From Nannocystis exedens (GTDB taxonomy: Bacteria > Myxococcota_A > Polyangia > Nannocystales > Nannocystaceae): 64,000 nucleotides of DNA. The stretch is from the NCBI RefSeq assembly GCF_002343915.1, contig NZ_NETK01000001.1, positions 5,346,001 through 5,410,000 of the forward strand, given 5' to 3'. The position numbers were made by a program, and so were the translations under genes. Every line of letters starts with the position of its first letter. Position 1 is the first letter of the stretch. The notes under the pieces are model-generated. The model did no database searches. It was not told where the DNA came from and worked only from the letters and a program-made list of their open reading frames with translations. Positions 8,734 through 17,060 of this stretch are shown piece by piece.

Positions 8734-9606
8734 TCAGCCGCCGAAGTAGGCCGCGCTGTCGAGGTCGGCGAGGAGGCTTTTCTCGACCGGCCGCCACCCG
8801 AGCAGCTTCTGCGTCTTCTCGCTCGAGGTCGGGAGGTCCCGCGCGAAGAAGGGCCCGAGCCACCCGAAGTGCTCGACCGGCCTCGTCGCCACGGGCACGC
8901 CGAGGCGCTTGCCGATGACCGCGGCGATCTCCCTCGTCGGGATGCCCTCTTCGGCGATCGCATGCACCCGGGTCCCAGCCGGGGCCTTCTCGAACGCGAG
9001 CCGATACGCCCGCGCCGCGTCGAGCCGGTGGACGGCGGGCCAGCGGTTGGTGCCGTCGCCGACGTACGCCGCGACGCCCTTGTCCCGGGCGATCCGGATC
9101 AGCTCGGGCACGAAGCCGTGATCGCCGGCGCCATGCACGGTCGGCGGCAGGCGCACGACCGACACCCGCACCTCGCGGGCCACGAAGGGCAGCGCCGTCG
9201 TCTCGGAGCGGCGGGCGAAGCTCGCGTCCGTCGGCATGTCCTCGGTGGCGATGCTGCCCGCGGACGCGACCAGCGCCCCCGAGGTCACGACCAGCGGCCG
9301 GCCCGAGCCCGCGAGCGCCGCCCCGAGCGCCTCGATGGCGCGCCCGTCGACCTCGGCCGAGGCCGCGTAGTTTGAGAAGTCGTGGACGAAGGCGGTGTGA
9401 ATGACGCCGTCGCTGTCCGCGGCGCCGCGCTGGAGGCTGTCGAGATCTTCCAGCGAGCCGCGGTGCACGCTGGCACCTGCCTCGGCGATCGTCCTCGCGT
9501 TCGCGTCGGAACGCGCGAGGCCGACGACCTCGTGACCTGCCTGGATCAGCTCCCGGACGACGGCGCTGCCGACGAAGCCGGAGGCTCCAGTGACGAAGAT
9601 TTTCAT
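8734..9606 (-). CDS. SDR-type NAD(P)-binding oxidoreductase (extended/atypical)
   Basis: A 290-residue protein with an N-terminal Rossmann motif T-G-A-S-G-F-V-G (residues 6-13), a following L-A-R-S basic position that favours NADP(H), and an H-T-A-F core strand typical of epimerase-like extended SDRs. The usual catalytic Y-x-x-x-K is not visible; the equivalent region reads S-F-A-R-R-S-E, which recurs in atypical SDR subgroups. The C-terminal part keeps the substrate-binding layout (A-V-H-R-L-D-A-A-R-A-Y). It lies ten bases downstream of the AraC gene on the same strand, so the two are probably co-transcribed. The substrate is unknown. Confidence 0.85.
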   Translation of the reverse strand: MKIFVTGASGFVGSAVVRELIQAGHEVVGLARSDANARTIAEAGASVHRGSLEDLDSLQRGAADSDGVIHTAFVHDFSNYAASAEVDGRAIEALGAALAGSGRPLVVTSGALVASAGSIATEDMPTDASFARRSETTALPFVAREVRVSVVRLPPTVHGAGDHGFVPELIRIARDKGVAAYVGDGTNRWPAVHRLDAARAYRLAFEKAPAGTRVHAIAEEGIPTREIAAVIGKRLGVPVATRPVEHFGWLGPFFARDLPTSSEKTQKLLGWRPVEKSLLADLDSAAYFGG

Positions 9607-9616
9607 GCCCGAAACA

Positions 9617-10390
9617 CTAGCGGCCGGCCGTCGCGGGGGATTGGCGGTTCTTGGCAGAATATTGCCCGGGCGTCATGCCGACGATGCGGCGAAAATGGCG
9701 GTTGAGCTGGCTCTGATCGTACAGCCCCACCTGCGGGGCGATGTCCTTCGGCCTCGCGCCGGCGGCGAGCAGCGCCTTCGCGTGCAAGATCCGGAGCTGC
9801 GTCAGGTATGCGTGCGGCGGCATACCCACTTGCGCGCGAAACGCCCGGCACAAATGATATTTGTCGAGGCCGGCGTACTCCGCGAGTTCGTCGAGGGTCA
9901 GCGCGTCGGCCCAGCGCTCACGCATCAGCCCCAGCGCGCGACGCACCGGCCGCGTCGGCTCGAACCTCGTCTCCTCGATCGCCGCCATCGCGCCGATCGC
10001 CTCGGTGAGCGCACACTCGAGGGCGAAGCGATCGGCCCCGGCCGCGACGGCGTCGTGCAGCCGCTGAAACGGCAGCCCGCGCGGGTCGTCCGCCGCGAGG
10101 CACGACTGCACGCCAAGGGAATCGATGCGCGGGGTCGAGAAGCCGATGAGCTGGTAGGTCACCGGCCCGTCGCGCTTGAGGTCGCGATGCACGTCGCCGG
10201 GCGCGAAGAGGACCACCGACCCCGGGGCGCCGCTCCACTCGCGGCCATGCGTCCAAAACTCCGAACGGCCGGCCTCGAACCGGCCGATCAGGAAGGTCTC
10301 CTTCATGCCGAAGTACGGCTCGTCGCTGACGATGCGCATGGCGCGTAAGCCCGGCAACGAAACGGACAGAGGCTCGGCCCGCGACGCCAT
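9617..10390 (-). CDS. AraC-family transcriptional regulator
   Basis: A 257-residue protein. The N-terminal half is a cupin-like sensor (S-V-V-L-F-A-P-G-D-V-H-R-D-L). The C-terminal 100 residues are the double-HTH AraC domain: L-T-L-D-E-L-A-E-Y-A-G-L-D-K-Y-H-L-C-R-A-F-R for the first, and A-P-Q-V-G-L-Y-D-Q-S-Q-L-N-R-H-F-R-R-I-V-G-M-T-P-G-Q-Y for the second. It lies immediately upstream of the SDR gene, in the same direction, and is its likely activator. The effector is unknown. Confidence 0.92.
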   Translation of the reverse strand: MASRAEPLSVSLPGLRAMRIVSDEPYFGMKETFLIGRFEAGRSEFWTHGREWSGAPGSVVLFAPGDVHRDLKRDGPVTYQLIGFSTPRIDSLGVQSCLAADDPRGLPFQRLHDAVAAGADRFALECALTEAIGAMAAIEETRFEPTRPVRRALGLMRERWADALTLDELAEYAGLDKYHLCRAFRAQVGMPPHAYLTQLRILHAKALLAAGARPKDIAPQVGLYDQSQLNRHFRRIVGMTPGQYSAKNRQSPATAGR

Positions 10391-10563
10391 GCGCCCATCA
10401 TAGCCGCGCGCCGGAGCCCGGCTTGGGCGTTCTTGGCGGCTCGTCGCGCCGGCGCGGCTACGAGCGAGAATTTCGCGTCAGGGCCGGCTGACGGGGTCGT
10501 CGAGCGTCCACGGATGCGGGCGGCAGCGCCCGCGCGCCGGCGAGCGTCGGCGAGTCGTCCGCG

Positions 10564-13065
10564 TCACCCGGCGATGAGGCACTTGCCGGTGCTGGTGCCG
10601 GTGTTGTTGTCGACGCGGCACTCCTGCCATTCGGGGTGCGGGACCATGGTGTCGTCGACGATCGCGTAGACGTCGACGATGCCGTTCTTGACGTCGTCGG
10701 GGGCGTCGTTGAAGGGGAGCTTCAGGGCCTCGGACTCGAGCGGGTAGAGGGCCTTGGTGGTGGTGAGCTCGCCGATCTTCGTGCCGGTGTCGGGCTCGCC
10801 GGTGTAGAAGCCGACGACGACGCCGGCGGGCAGGGCGGCCTCGCCGACGTTGCGGACGGTGGCGACCAGGGAGTAGTCGCGGTCCTCGCACAGCGGGGCG
10901 ACGGCGACGATCGCGTCCGGGGCGCCGCGCTCGCTGTCGGGCTGCTTGTTCTGGCGGAAGTTGTTGAGGCCGGCGACGGTCCAGTTCGGCTCCTCGCCGA
11001 CGGGGAGCGAGCCGTCCTCGTGGATGTTGGTGATATGATAGGTGTGTTGATTCCAGACGCGGCGCGTGCGGACCCACTTGCCGCCGGCGGTGCCGAACAC
11101 GCGTACGCCGGACTGGCCGTTCACGCCGTCCTCGACGCAGGTGATGTTCGGATCGTTCTTGCCGTAGGCGTTGGAGACGACGACGATGTCGGCCTGCCCG
11201 TCGTTGTCGACGTCGGCGATCACGGGGTACTCGATCAGGGTCGCGGTGGTGTTGCAGCGCTCGAGCAGGACCTCGCCGGTCGGGCCCTCGTAGATCCGCA
11301 GGCGGTTCTGGTCGGAGTAGACGACCTCGGCCTTGCCGTCGCCGTCGAAGTCGAACACCGAGCTGCCGGTCGAGGCCGACGAGCAATCGACGGTCTTTTT
11401 GATCCACAAGAAGGTGTCGGGGCCGGCGACGCCGGGGTCGACGAGCGCGGCGCCGCTGAACACGGCGTAGCCGATGCCGCCGGCCGTGCCGACGTCGGGG
11501 ACGCCGTCGCCGTCGAAGTCGGCGACGGTCGGCGGGCCGCCGCCGTGCGTGCGACCCCAGGAGCCCTGCGGGCACGAGGCGGGGTCGAGGGTGCCGTTGA
11601 TGTCGACGGGGCTGCGGACGACGGCGAAGCCGTTCGGGGCGTTCGGATCGTGGCGCCAGATCGACAGGGCGTGGTTGAGGTTGTCGATGACGACGACCTC
11701 GGGGGCGCCGTCGAGGTCGAAGTCGGCGACGGCCGGCCACGGGCTCTTCCAGTCCTGGGTGGCGTAGAACTGGCTCTCGGCGGCGAGCATGGTGTCGACG
11801 AACACGCTGCCGTCGGCGTGGTAGCCGCGGCTCGAGGTGATGATGTCGAGGACGCCGTCGTCGTCGAGGTCGCTGACGACGAACGAGCTGTTGAGGATCG
11901 GATTGAAGCTGGCCTTGACCGCCCCGGTGGCGCCGTCGAGGATCGCGCCCTCGACGATGACCTCGGCGTTGCCGTCGCCCTCGAGGTCGGCGATCGCCGG
12001 CATGAAGCAGGTCTGGTTGGCGGTCCACAGCAGCGAGCCGTCCTCGCCCTTGACCGCGAACACCTCGCCGTTCTTGCCGCAGGCGACGACCTCGGTGCCG
12101 GGCTGGCCGTCGAAGTCGCCGCCGGCGAGCTGCTTGGTCGGGTTGACGGTGCCGGCGAGGACGTTCCACTTGTCGACGACGACGCCGTCCTCGATCGAGA
12201 TCGCGTGCAGCGAGCCGTTGGCGCCGTACTGCCCGCTGGTGAAGGTGGAGAAGACGATCTCGGGGATGTCGCGCTCGGTGAGCTTGCCGTCGCAATCGTC
12301 GTCGTCGAGCTGGACGACGATCGGGGTCATCATGATGTCGCTGCTGTACGGCGGGTTGACGACGCCGCCCCACGCGAACTTGACGATCGGGTTGAACTCG
12401 CCGCCGGTGGCATACTCGCAGCTCTGCAGGCACTCGGGGTCGTTCGGGTCCTGCGGCGGGTCGTTCGGGCCGCACAGCGGCGGCTTGGTCAGACACTTGC
12501 CGGTCGGCTCGGCGACGCCGCCCATGCACATCGGGTCGGGCGGCTTCACGTCGGGCTCGCCGAGCGAGTAATCACAATACTCGTCCTCGGCGCAATCGGC
12601 CTTTTCCTTGCATTCGGCGCCGGGCAGCTCGCACTTGGTGAAGTTGCAGACCTCGCCGACGCTGCAGCACACCTCGCCGCAGAAGACCTCGCCCATCTCG
12701 CAACACTCGGCCCCCTGACAGCTCGGGCCGGTGGTCCCGGTGGTGGTCTCGGTGGCGCTGACCGGGCCGCTGGTGTCGGTGGCCGTGGTGTCGGTCGTGC
12801 CGGTGGTCGTCGTGCCGGTCGGCGGCTCGGTCGGGCTCACGGTCTCGCTCATCGAGCCCGAACCCTCGGTCGCGGTCGAATCGGTGCCGGTGGGCACGTC
12901 CGGGGTGGTGGTGGCGGTGCCGTCGGTGGTGGTGGCGGTGCCCGTCGTGGTGGGGCCTGCGGCGCTGTCGGTGGCGGTGCCGTCGTCGCCGCAGGCGGCC
13001 AGGCCGAGCGAGGCGAGCGCGACGACGAGGCGCGCGTCGCCGAATACGTTCAAGGAGCGGTGCAT
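10564..13065 (-). CDS. Large lipoprotein with FG-GAP/VCBS-type repeats
   Basis: An 833-residue protein starting at ATG 13065. The N-terminus is a lipoprotein signal (L-A-S-L-G-L-A-A-C, lipid Cys25), followed by a Thr/Ser linker of about 100 residues and a Cys-rich block (G-A-E-C-C-E-M-G and similar). The middle carries at least six calcium-binding-like loops of the D-x-D-x-D-G-x-x-(D/E) type (DLDDDGVLD, DFDLDGAPE, DFDGDGVPD, DFDGDGKAE, DVDNDGQAD), the mark of FG-GAP/VCBS beta-propellers. The C-terminal 120 residues look like a CARDB-type beta domain. It is expected at the cell surface in binding or adhesion. The frame stays open upstream, but the lipobox fixes the start. Confidence 0.88.
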   Translation of the reverse strand: MHRSLNVFGDARLVVALASLGLAACGDDGTATDSAAGPTTTGTATTTDGTATTTPDVPTGTDSTATEGSGSMSETVSPTEPPTGTTTTGTTDTTATDTSGPVSATETTTGTTGPSCQGAECCEMGEVFCGEVCCSVGEVCNFTKCELPGAECKEKADCAEDEYCDYSLGEPDVKPPDPMCMGGVAEPTGKCLTKPPLCGPNDPPQDPNDPECLQSCEYATGGEFNPIVKFAWGGVVNPPYSSDIMMTPIVVQLDDDDCDGKLTERDIPEIVFSTFTSGQYGANGSLHAISIEDGVVVDKWNVLAGTVNPTKQLAGGDFDGQPGTEVVACGKNGEVFAVKGEDGSLLWTANQTCFMPAIADLEGDGNAEVIVEGAILDGATGAVKASFNPILNSSFVVSDLDDDGVLDIITSSRGYHADGSVFVDTMLAAESQFYATQDWKSPWPAVADFDLDGAPEVVVIDNLNHALSIWRHDPNAPNGFAVVRSPVDINGTLDPASCPQGSWGRTHGGGPPTVADFDGDGVPDVGTAGGIGYAVFSGAALVDPGVAGPDTFLWIKKTVDCSSASTGSSVFDFDGDGKAEVVYSDQNRLRIYEGPTGEVLLERCNTTATLIEYPVIADVDNDGQADIVVVSNAYGKNDPNITCVEDGVNGQSGVRVFGTAGGKWVRTRRVWNQHTYHITNIHEDGSLPVGEEPNWTVAGLNNFRQNKQPDSERGAPDAIVAVAPLCEDRDYSLVATVRNVGEAALPAGVVVGFYTGEPDTGTKIGELTTTKALYPLESEALKLPFNDAPDDVKNGIVDVYAIVDDTMVPHPEWQECRVDNNTGTSTGKCLIAG

Positions 13066-13467
13066 CGCCCCAGGGTATCGGATCGCAGGGAGGCGGGGAG
13101 CGATCGGCAATGGTCGACCGTAAAAGCGTCGCGGGCGAGCACGGCGCGGAGATCGTGATCGCTCGCGCCGGCCCGCGAGCTCGGCGATGAGGATCACGTC
13201 GATCCGGCCCGCTCGCGCGGCGCGGCGCACGGGCCGCGGGCAGGTCCGAAGGTCGCCGGCGCGACGCGCAGGGCGTGGTAGCTTGTGGGCAAACAAGCGC
13301 CATGGGCCATCCTCGGCGGCGCCGCGGCTTCGACCCGGTGTTCCTGCGCAGGTCGCCGGATGCGTGGCGGCGACGCTCGTCGGGCTCGGGTCGAGCCATC
13401 GGTCAGCGCGCCGTGAAGACTGCGGCCGATGACGCGACGGCATCCTCGCGCCAGTATGTCGCGCCCG
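13066..13467. other. Gene-free 402-base stretch
   Basis: Between two genes read leftward. I see no convincing gene. It holds a small hairpin, GCTTGT-GGGCAA-ACAAGC (13281-13298), and a spaced repeat CGTGATC/GATCACG (13154-13160 and 13192-13198). It should contain the promoter of the FG-GAP lipoprotein. Confidence 0.5.
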
Positions 13468-14145
13468 TCACATGGGGCCGGCGTCGACCTCGATGCAGCC
13501 GGTCGCGGCGTGTTTGAACACGCTCTGCGGCATCGCCCAGCTCTGCGCGTTCCACAGCACGGCGCCGCCGGCGTCGAGGCCGACGATGTCGCCCGGCAAG
13601 GTCATGCGCGCCGAGGGCAGCTGGCCTGCCTCGCATTCGGCGGCGGCGTCGACCGGGCCGGGGCCCCACAGGAGGACGCGGCCGTCGATCTGGGTCGGGT
13701 CGGCGATCTGGTAGGTCACGGACATCTCGAACTTCGAGGCGCCGTCGTCGAAGGTCTGCGCGAGGCTCTCGACCTCGCAGCCCACCAGCGATGCGGCGAC
13801 GGATTCGCTGCACAGGCGAGCACGCCATTCGTCGACGATCGCCGCGCCCTCGGCGGCGTCGAATCGATGCTCGGGGTGCCGCTCGTTGTAATAATCGATC
13901 AGGCACTGATCGTACTTGAGGGTGAGGCGGATCTGCGCGGTGCCGGCGAACGGATCGCCCTCGGCGCTGCCGGCCTTGCGGATGCTCGCGCAGACGAACC
14001 CGAACGGCTCATCCTCCGCGGAAGCGGTGGTCGACTCGGTCGCGTCGGTGGTGGAGGCGTCGTCGGTGGTGTTGGGCTCGCCCTTGCCGGGGCCGCAAGC
14101 GACCAGCAGCAGGGCGAGCGAGGCGGAAGCGAGCGGGCGCGTCAC
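13468..14145 (-). CDS. Lipoprotein, CGPGK type, unknown function
   Basis: A 225-residue protein. GTG 14145 is chosen because it gives a short signal ending L-L-L-V-A-C-G-P-G-K; longer upstream frames add unrelated residues. After the lipid Cys comes a short Thr/Asp/Ser linker, then a compact domain with four Cys that should form disulfides. It has strands such as Q-I-R-L-T-L-K-Y-D-Q-C and ends in A-T-G-C-I-E-V-D-A-G-P-M. I do not recognise the domain. The first five residues after cleavage, C-G-P-G-K, are identical in two other lipoproteins of the window. Confidence 0.75.
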   Translation of the reverse strand: MTRPLASASLALLLVACGPGKGEPNTTDDASTTDATESTTASAEDEPFGFVCASIRKAGSAEGDPFAGTAQIRLTLKYDQCLIDYYNERHPEHRFDAAEGAAIVDEWRARLCSESVAASLVGCEVESLAQTFDDGASKFEMSVTYQIADPTQIDGRVLLWGPGPVDAAAECEAGQLPSARMTLPGDIVGLDAGGAVLWNAQSWAMPQSVFKHAATGCIEVDAGPM

Positions 14146-14361
14146 GGCGCGGAAGATGGGCGATCGCCGCGCCGGCGACAAGTCAGCCAGGCCGCCCGCT
14201 CGTGTGGCTGGTGGCGCGCCTCCTGCGCAATAGCGCGCATCGAAATGCGTCGTTAGCGCGAGGTGTTGTGATTCGCACGCGCTCGCACGTGCTCGCGGCG
14301 CAGCGCGGCGCCTCGGCCATGCTGTCGCGCGATTCCCAATCCCATGCCCGAGGAGAGCTCG

Positions 14362-14796
14362 ATGCGCCGATTGTCGCTGGCCCTGTGCGCCGCCCTGACC
14401 CTGCCGCTGGCCGCCTGCCAGGACGCCGACAAGACCGGCGAGACCAGCTCGGCGCAGACGGTGACGCTGCAGGGCAAGGCGTTCTACCTCGAGCGGATCG
14501 CGCTGCCGCCCGGCTCGATGCTGCACGTGAAAGTGGTCGACCTGCGGAACGCCGAGGCGACGGGGGGCGCCATCGCCTCGGACGTGTTCAACGCGACGCA
14601 GGTGCCGATCCCGTTCGAGCTCGAGGTGAAGCTCTCGAAGATCGAGCCGAACACTCCATACGGCGTCAGCGCCAGCGTGCGCGACGCCGACGACGAGCTC
14701 TGGTTCAAGACGGAGGCGCCGGTGCCCGTCGAGTTGAAGGCACCGGCGCCGCTGGAGATCCGGATGGTGCGTACGACCGGCGAGAAGGTCGAGTGA
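14362..14796 (+). CDS. YbaY/YscW-like lipoprotein
   Basis: A 144-residue protein. ATG 14362 is preceded by GAGGAG at the right distance; an ATG at 14344 is less likely. The signal ends T-L-P-L-A-A-C. The mature domain has the order seen in YbaY/YscW (type III secretion lipoprotein chaperone-like) proteins: a K-A-F-Y-L-E-R-I-A-L-P-P-G-S strand, then V-P-I-P-F-E-L and Y-G-V-S-A-S-V-R-D. Despite the family name, no secretion genes are nearby; in most bacteria such proteins are small envelope lipoproteins of unclear role. It ends three bases from the convergent glutathione S-transferase gene. Confidence 0.8.
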   Translation: MRRLSLALCAALTLPLAACQDADKTGETSSAQTVTLQGKAFYLERIALPPGSMLHVKVVDLRNAEATGGAIASDVFNATQVPIPFELEVKLSKIEPNTPYGVSASVRDADDELWFKTEAPVPVELKAPAPLEIRMVRTTGEKVE

Positions 14797-14799
14797 CGG

Positions 14800-15447
14800 T
14801 CACGCCTTCCAGTGCGGCGGGATCGTGCGGTCGTGGTACGGCAGCGCGACGAGGCGCTCCTGCCAGGCGCGCAGGTTGGCCGGCAGCGCGTCGGCGAGGC
14901 CGAGGCCGGGCAGGCGCAGGTCGAAGCGCTGCACCAGCCGGTAGTGCGGGTAGAAGGCGAAGTCGGCCAGGCCGAGCTCGCCGGCGAAGTAGTCGCGGTC
15001 GCCGAGGTAGCCGGAGAAGCGCTGCAGCTCGGCGATGACGCCGTCGCGCGCGGCCGCCAGCGACTCGGGGGTCGACTGCTCGCGGCCGAAGACCATCAGG
15101 GCCAGCGGCCGGACGGCGCCGGCGAAGTAGCCGTCGACCTCGGCGGAGATCCGCCGCGCCAGCGCGCGCGTCAGCGGGTCGCGGGCGAGCAGCGGCCGCT
15201 CGGGGTACCTGTCCTCGAGGTACTCGACGATCGCGCTCGACTCGTACAGCGCGTGGCCCTCGTCGACCAGCACCGGCACCTTGCCGCGCGGGTTGAGGGC
15301 CAAAAACTCCGGCGCGCGCGTGTCGCCCTTGTCGAACGACAGCAGCTTGAACTCGTACGGCAGTTGCTTGAACTCGAGCGCCAGCCAGACCTTCCACGCG
15401 TAAGGCGAGCCGGAGCCGTAGTAGAACGTGCGGGGATTGTTCGACAT
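14800..15447 (-). CDS. Glutathione S-transferase-family protein
   Basis: A 215-residue protein starting at ATG 15447. The N-terminal thioredoxin-like domain starts F-Y-Y-G-S-G-S-P-Y-A-W-K-V and has the cis-proline segment G-K-V-P-V-L-V-D followed by Y-E-S-S-A-I-V-E-Y-L-E, the glutathione-binding E-S-x-x-I motif. The C-terminal half is all helix with the conserved L-A-D-F-A-F-Y-P. This is the usual two-domain layout and length. Substrate class cannot be told. It follows the YccF gene by 47 bases on the same strand, so co-transcription is possible. Confidence 0.93.
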   Translation of the reverse strand: MSNNPRTFYYGSGSPYAWKVWLALEFKQLPYEFKLLSFDKGDTRAPEFLALNPRGKVPVLVDEGHALYESSAIVEYLEDRYPERPLLARDPLTRALARRISAEVDGYFAGAVRPLALMVFGREQSTPESLAAARDGVIAELQRFSGYLGDRDYFAGELGLADFAFYPHYRLVQRFDLRLPGLGLADALPANLRAWQERLVALPYHDRTIPPHWKA

Positions 15448-15494
15448 GGCGGCGAGCCTTGCCGAGCCCGCCGGAGCCGTCAAGGGCGAGGCAG

Positions 15495-15920
15495 CTACAG
15501 GCCGGACACGACGACCTGGTGCGGCTGGTGCATCCTGCGCTCCTCCTCGACGCTGAGGATCGTCTTGCCGAACGGCGTCAGCGCGAGGCCGGCGAGCTTC
15601 ATGCACGCGATTCCGAACGGGATGCCGATGACCGTCAGGCAGAGGATGAGGCCGGCGAGCAGGTGCCCGATGGCGAGCCAGATGCCGGCGAAGATCAGCC
15701 ACAGGAGGTTGCCCACCGCCGACAGCGCGCCGCCGTCGCCGGGGACGGTGACGACGACCCGACCGAAAGGCCAGGCGGCGAACAGCGCGAGCTTGAACGC
15801 CTGCACCCCGAATGGCAGGCCGACGATCGTCAGACAGAGCACGATGCCGGCGGCGAAGTAGCCGAGGAACAGCGGCAGCCCGGCGACGAGGAACCACAGC
15901 ACGTTGAGGATCAGGCGCAC
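15495..15920 (-). CDS. YccF-domain inner-membrane protein
   Basis: A 141-residue membrane protein built from two similar halves, each with the YccF pattern N-x-L-W-(F/L) ... G ... L-C-L-T-(I/V)-(V/I)-G-(L/I)-P-F-G. First: N-V-L-W-F-L-V-A-G-L-P to L-T-I-V-G-L-P-F-G-V. Second: N-L-L-W-L-I-F-A-G-I-W to L-T-V-I-G-I-P-F-G-I. About four membrane segments are predicted, with a short charged tail (E-E-E-R-R-M-H). Function is unknown in the family. It is divergent from the lipoprotein at 16129. Confidence 0.9.
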   Translation of the reverse strand: MRLILNVLWFLVAGLPLFLGYFAAGIVLCLTIVGLPFGVQAFKLALFAAWPFGRVVVTVPGDGGALSAVGNLLWLIFAGIWLAIGHLLAGLILCLTVIGIPFGIACMKLAGLALTPFGKTILSVEEERRMHQPHQVVVSGL

Positions 15921-16128
15921 CCGGGCAGCCTAGCACTCGCGCAGGGGTATGCACGGCGCCGCGTCCGCGCCCGGCGAGCGGGAGGCGCAGGGCGTCGTCG
16001 GTGGTGAGGAAGCACGTCGCGCGACGACCTCACGTCCGGGCGATGCGTGCAGCCGAGGGCGTACGACCGACGACGTTCCGCTGGACGCGTCGCCGCGGCC
16101 GCCGCTACCGTGGGCGCACGAGGTCACC

Positions 16129-16881
16129 TTGAGACTCACGCTCGCCACGATCGTCACGCTCGCCTGCACCGCGTGCGGGCCGGGCAAGACCACGACCACC
16201 GACTCCGAACCGACGACCACGCTCGACCCGACGAGCACGTCGACGACCGAGGGCCCGACGTCGACGACGACGACGACGACGACCGGCACGAGCCCGACGA
16301 CGACCGGCACGCCGGCGTCCTGCGAGGCGTTCCTGCCCGACGAAATCCTCGGCGACCAGACCACGATCACGCTGACCAACGTCACCGACGGGCCGCTCTG
16401 GCTCACGGCCGTCGGCTGCGCCGGGCTGCCGGCGATGGCAATCCGCGACACCGAGGGGAAAGACCACTTCGTCGCCCCCGACCCTTGCTTCCCGCCGACC
16501 TGTGAGTCTCTGCTGGAGGGCGAGTGCATCCGCGGCTGCGCCAACTGCGGCGTCCCGGCCGGCCTGCGCCTCGAACCCGGCGCCAGCTTCTCGGTGCTGT
16601 GGGCCGCGGCCGACGTCGAGTTCATGGAGATGACGGCCGAGTGCGCGCCGGGAGAGGGCTGCGCGGGCGAGTGCGCCGCGTCCCGCGAACGCCCCGCCGG
16701 CAGCTACGACGTCACGGTCTCGGCCTTCCAGCAGTGCCTCGGCACCTGCGACTGCGTGCCGCCCAACCCCGGCGGCCACTGCACGCTGGACGGGGGCATC
16801 ATTCTCTCGGAGGAGCTGACGGTCACCGTGCCGCTGACGTTCCCGGATACGCTCGAGATCGAGGTGCCGCTCGGCGGTTGA
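16129..16881 (+). CDS. Lipoprotein, CGPGK type, Cys-rich
   Basis: About 250 residues. The best start is TTG 16129: it has GAGG eight bases upstream and gives a signal M-R-L-T-L-A-T-I-V-T-L-A-C-T-A-C-G-P-G-K. The frame is open further back but reads as non-signal sequence. A 45-residue Thr/Ser/Pro linker follows, then a domain with about 18 Cys and repeated (E/G)-C-x-x-(E/G)-C pairs, so heavily disulfide-bonded and extracytoplasmic. The C-terminal strand-rich part (I-I-L-S-E-E-L-T-V-T-V-P-L) looks like a beta sandwich. Function unknown. Confidence 0.78.
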   Translation: MRLTLATIVTLACTACGPGKTTTTDSEPTTTLDPTSTSTTEGPTSTTTTTTTGTSPTTTGTPASCEAFLPDEILGDQTTITLTNVTDGPLWLTAVGCAGLPAMAIRDTEGKDHFVAPDPCFPPTCESLLEGECIRGCANCGVPAGLRLEPGASFSVLWAAADVEFMEMTAECAPGEGCAGECAASRERPAGSYDVTVSAFQQCLGTCDCVPPNPGGHCTLDGGIILSEELTVTVPLTFPDTLEIEVPLGG

Positions 16882-16886
16882 AAAAG

Positions 16887-16930
16887 ATGACTCATGCGCC
16901 ATGTCTTGAAGAACACGGCGCATGAGACAT
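16887..16930 (-). terminator. Hairpin with T-run, likely intrinsic terminator for the leftward gene
   Basis: Arms ATGACTCATGCGCC and GGCGCATGAGACAT (14 bases, one mismatch, the inner 10 perfect) around a 16-base loop that itself resembles the dispersed palindrome (ATGTCTTGAAGAACA). Read leftward, the hairpin is followed by a run of five T. It lies past the end of the leftward gene 17060-19521 and just beyond the stop of the lipoprotein, so it may serve both. Confidence 0.6.
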
Positions 16931-17040
16931 GTGAGGCCAGAACCCCTGACCCAGGCGGCGCACGGCGGCTCGCGACGGAATGCGGGTCGCTGACGTCGAC
17001 GGCCCAGAGGCGCGTCGATCCCCTGAGAGCAAATCTTCAA

Positions 17041-17060
17041 ACATGTCCATGCGGACATGT
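17041..17060. repeat. Dispersed GTCC/GGAC palindrome, perfect copy
   Basis: ACATGTCC-ATGC-GGACATGT: perfect 8-base arms and a four-base loop. It abuts the stop codon of the leftward gene, between convergent genes. Confidence 0.7.
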
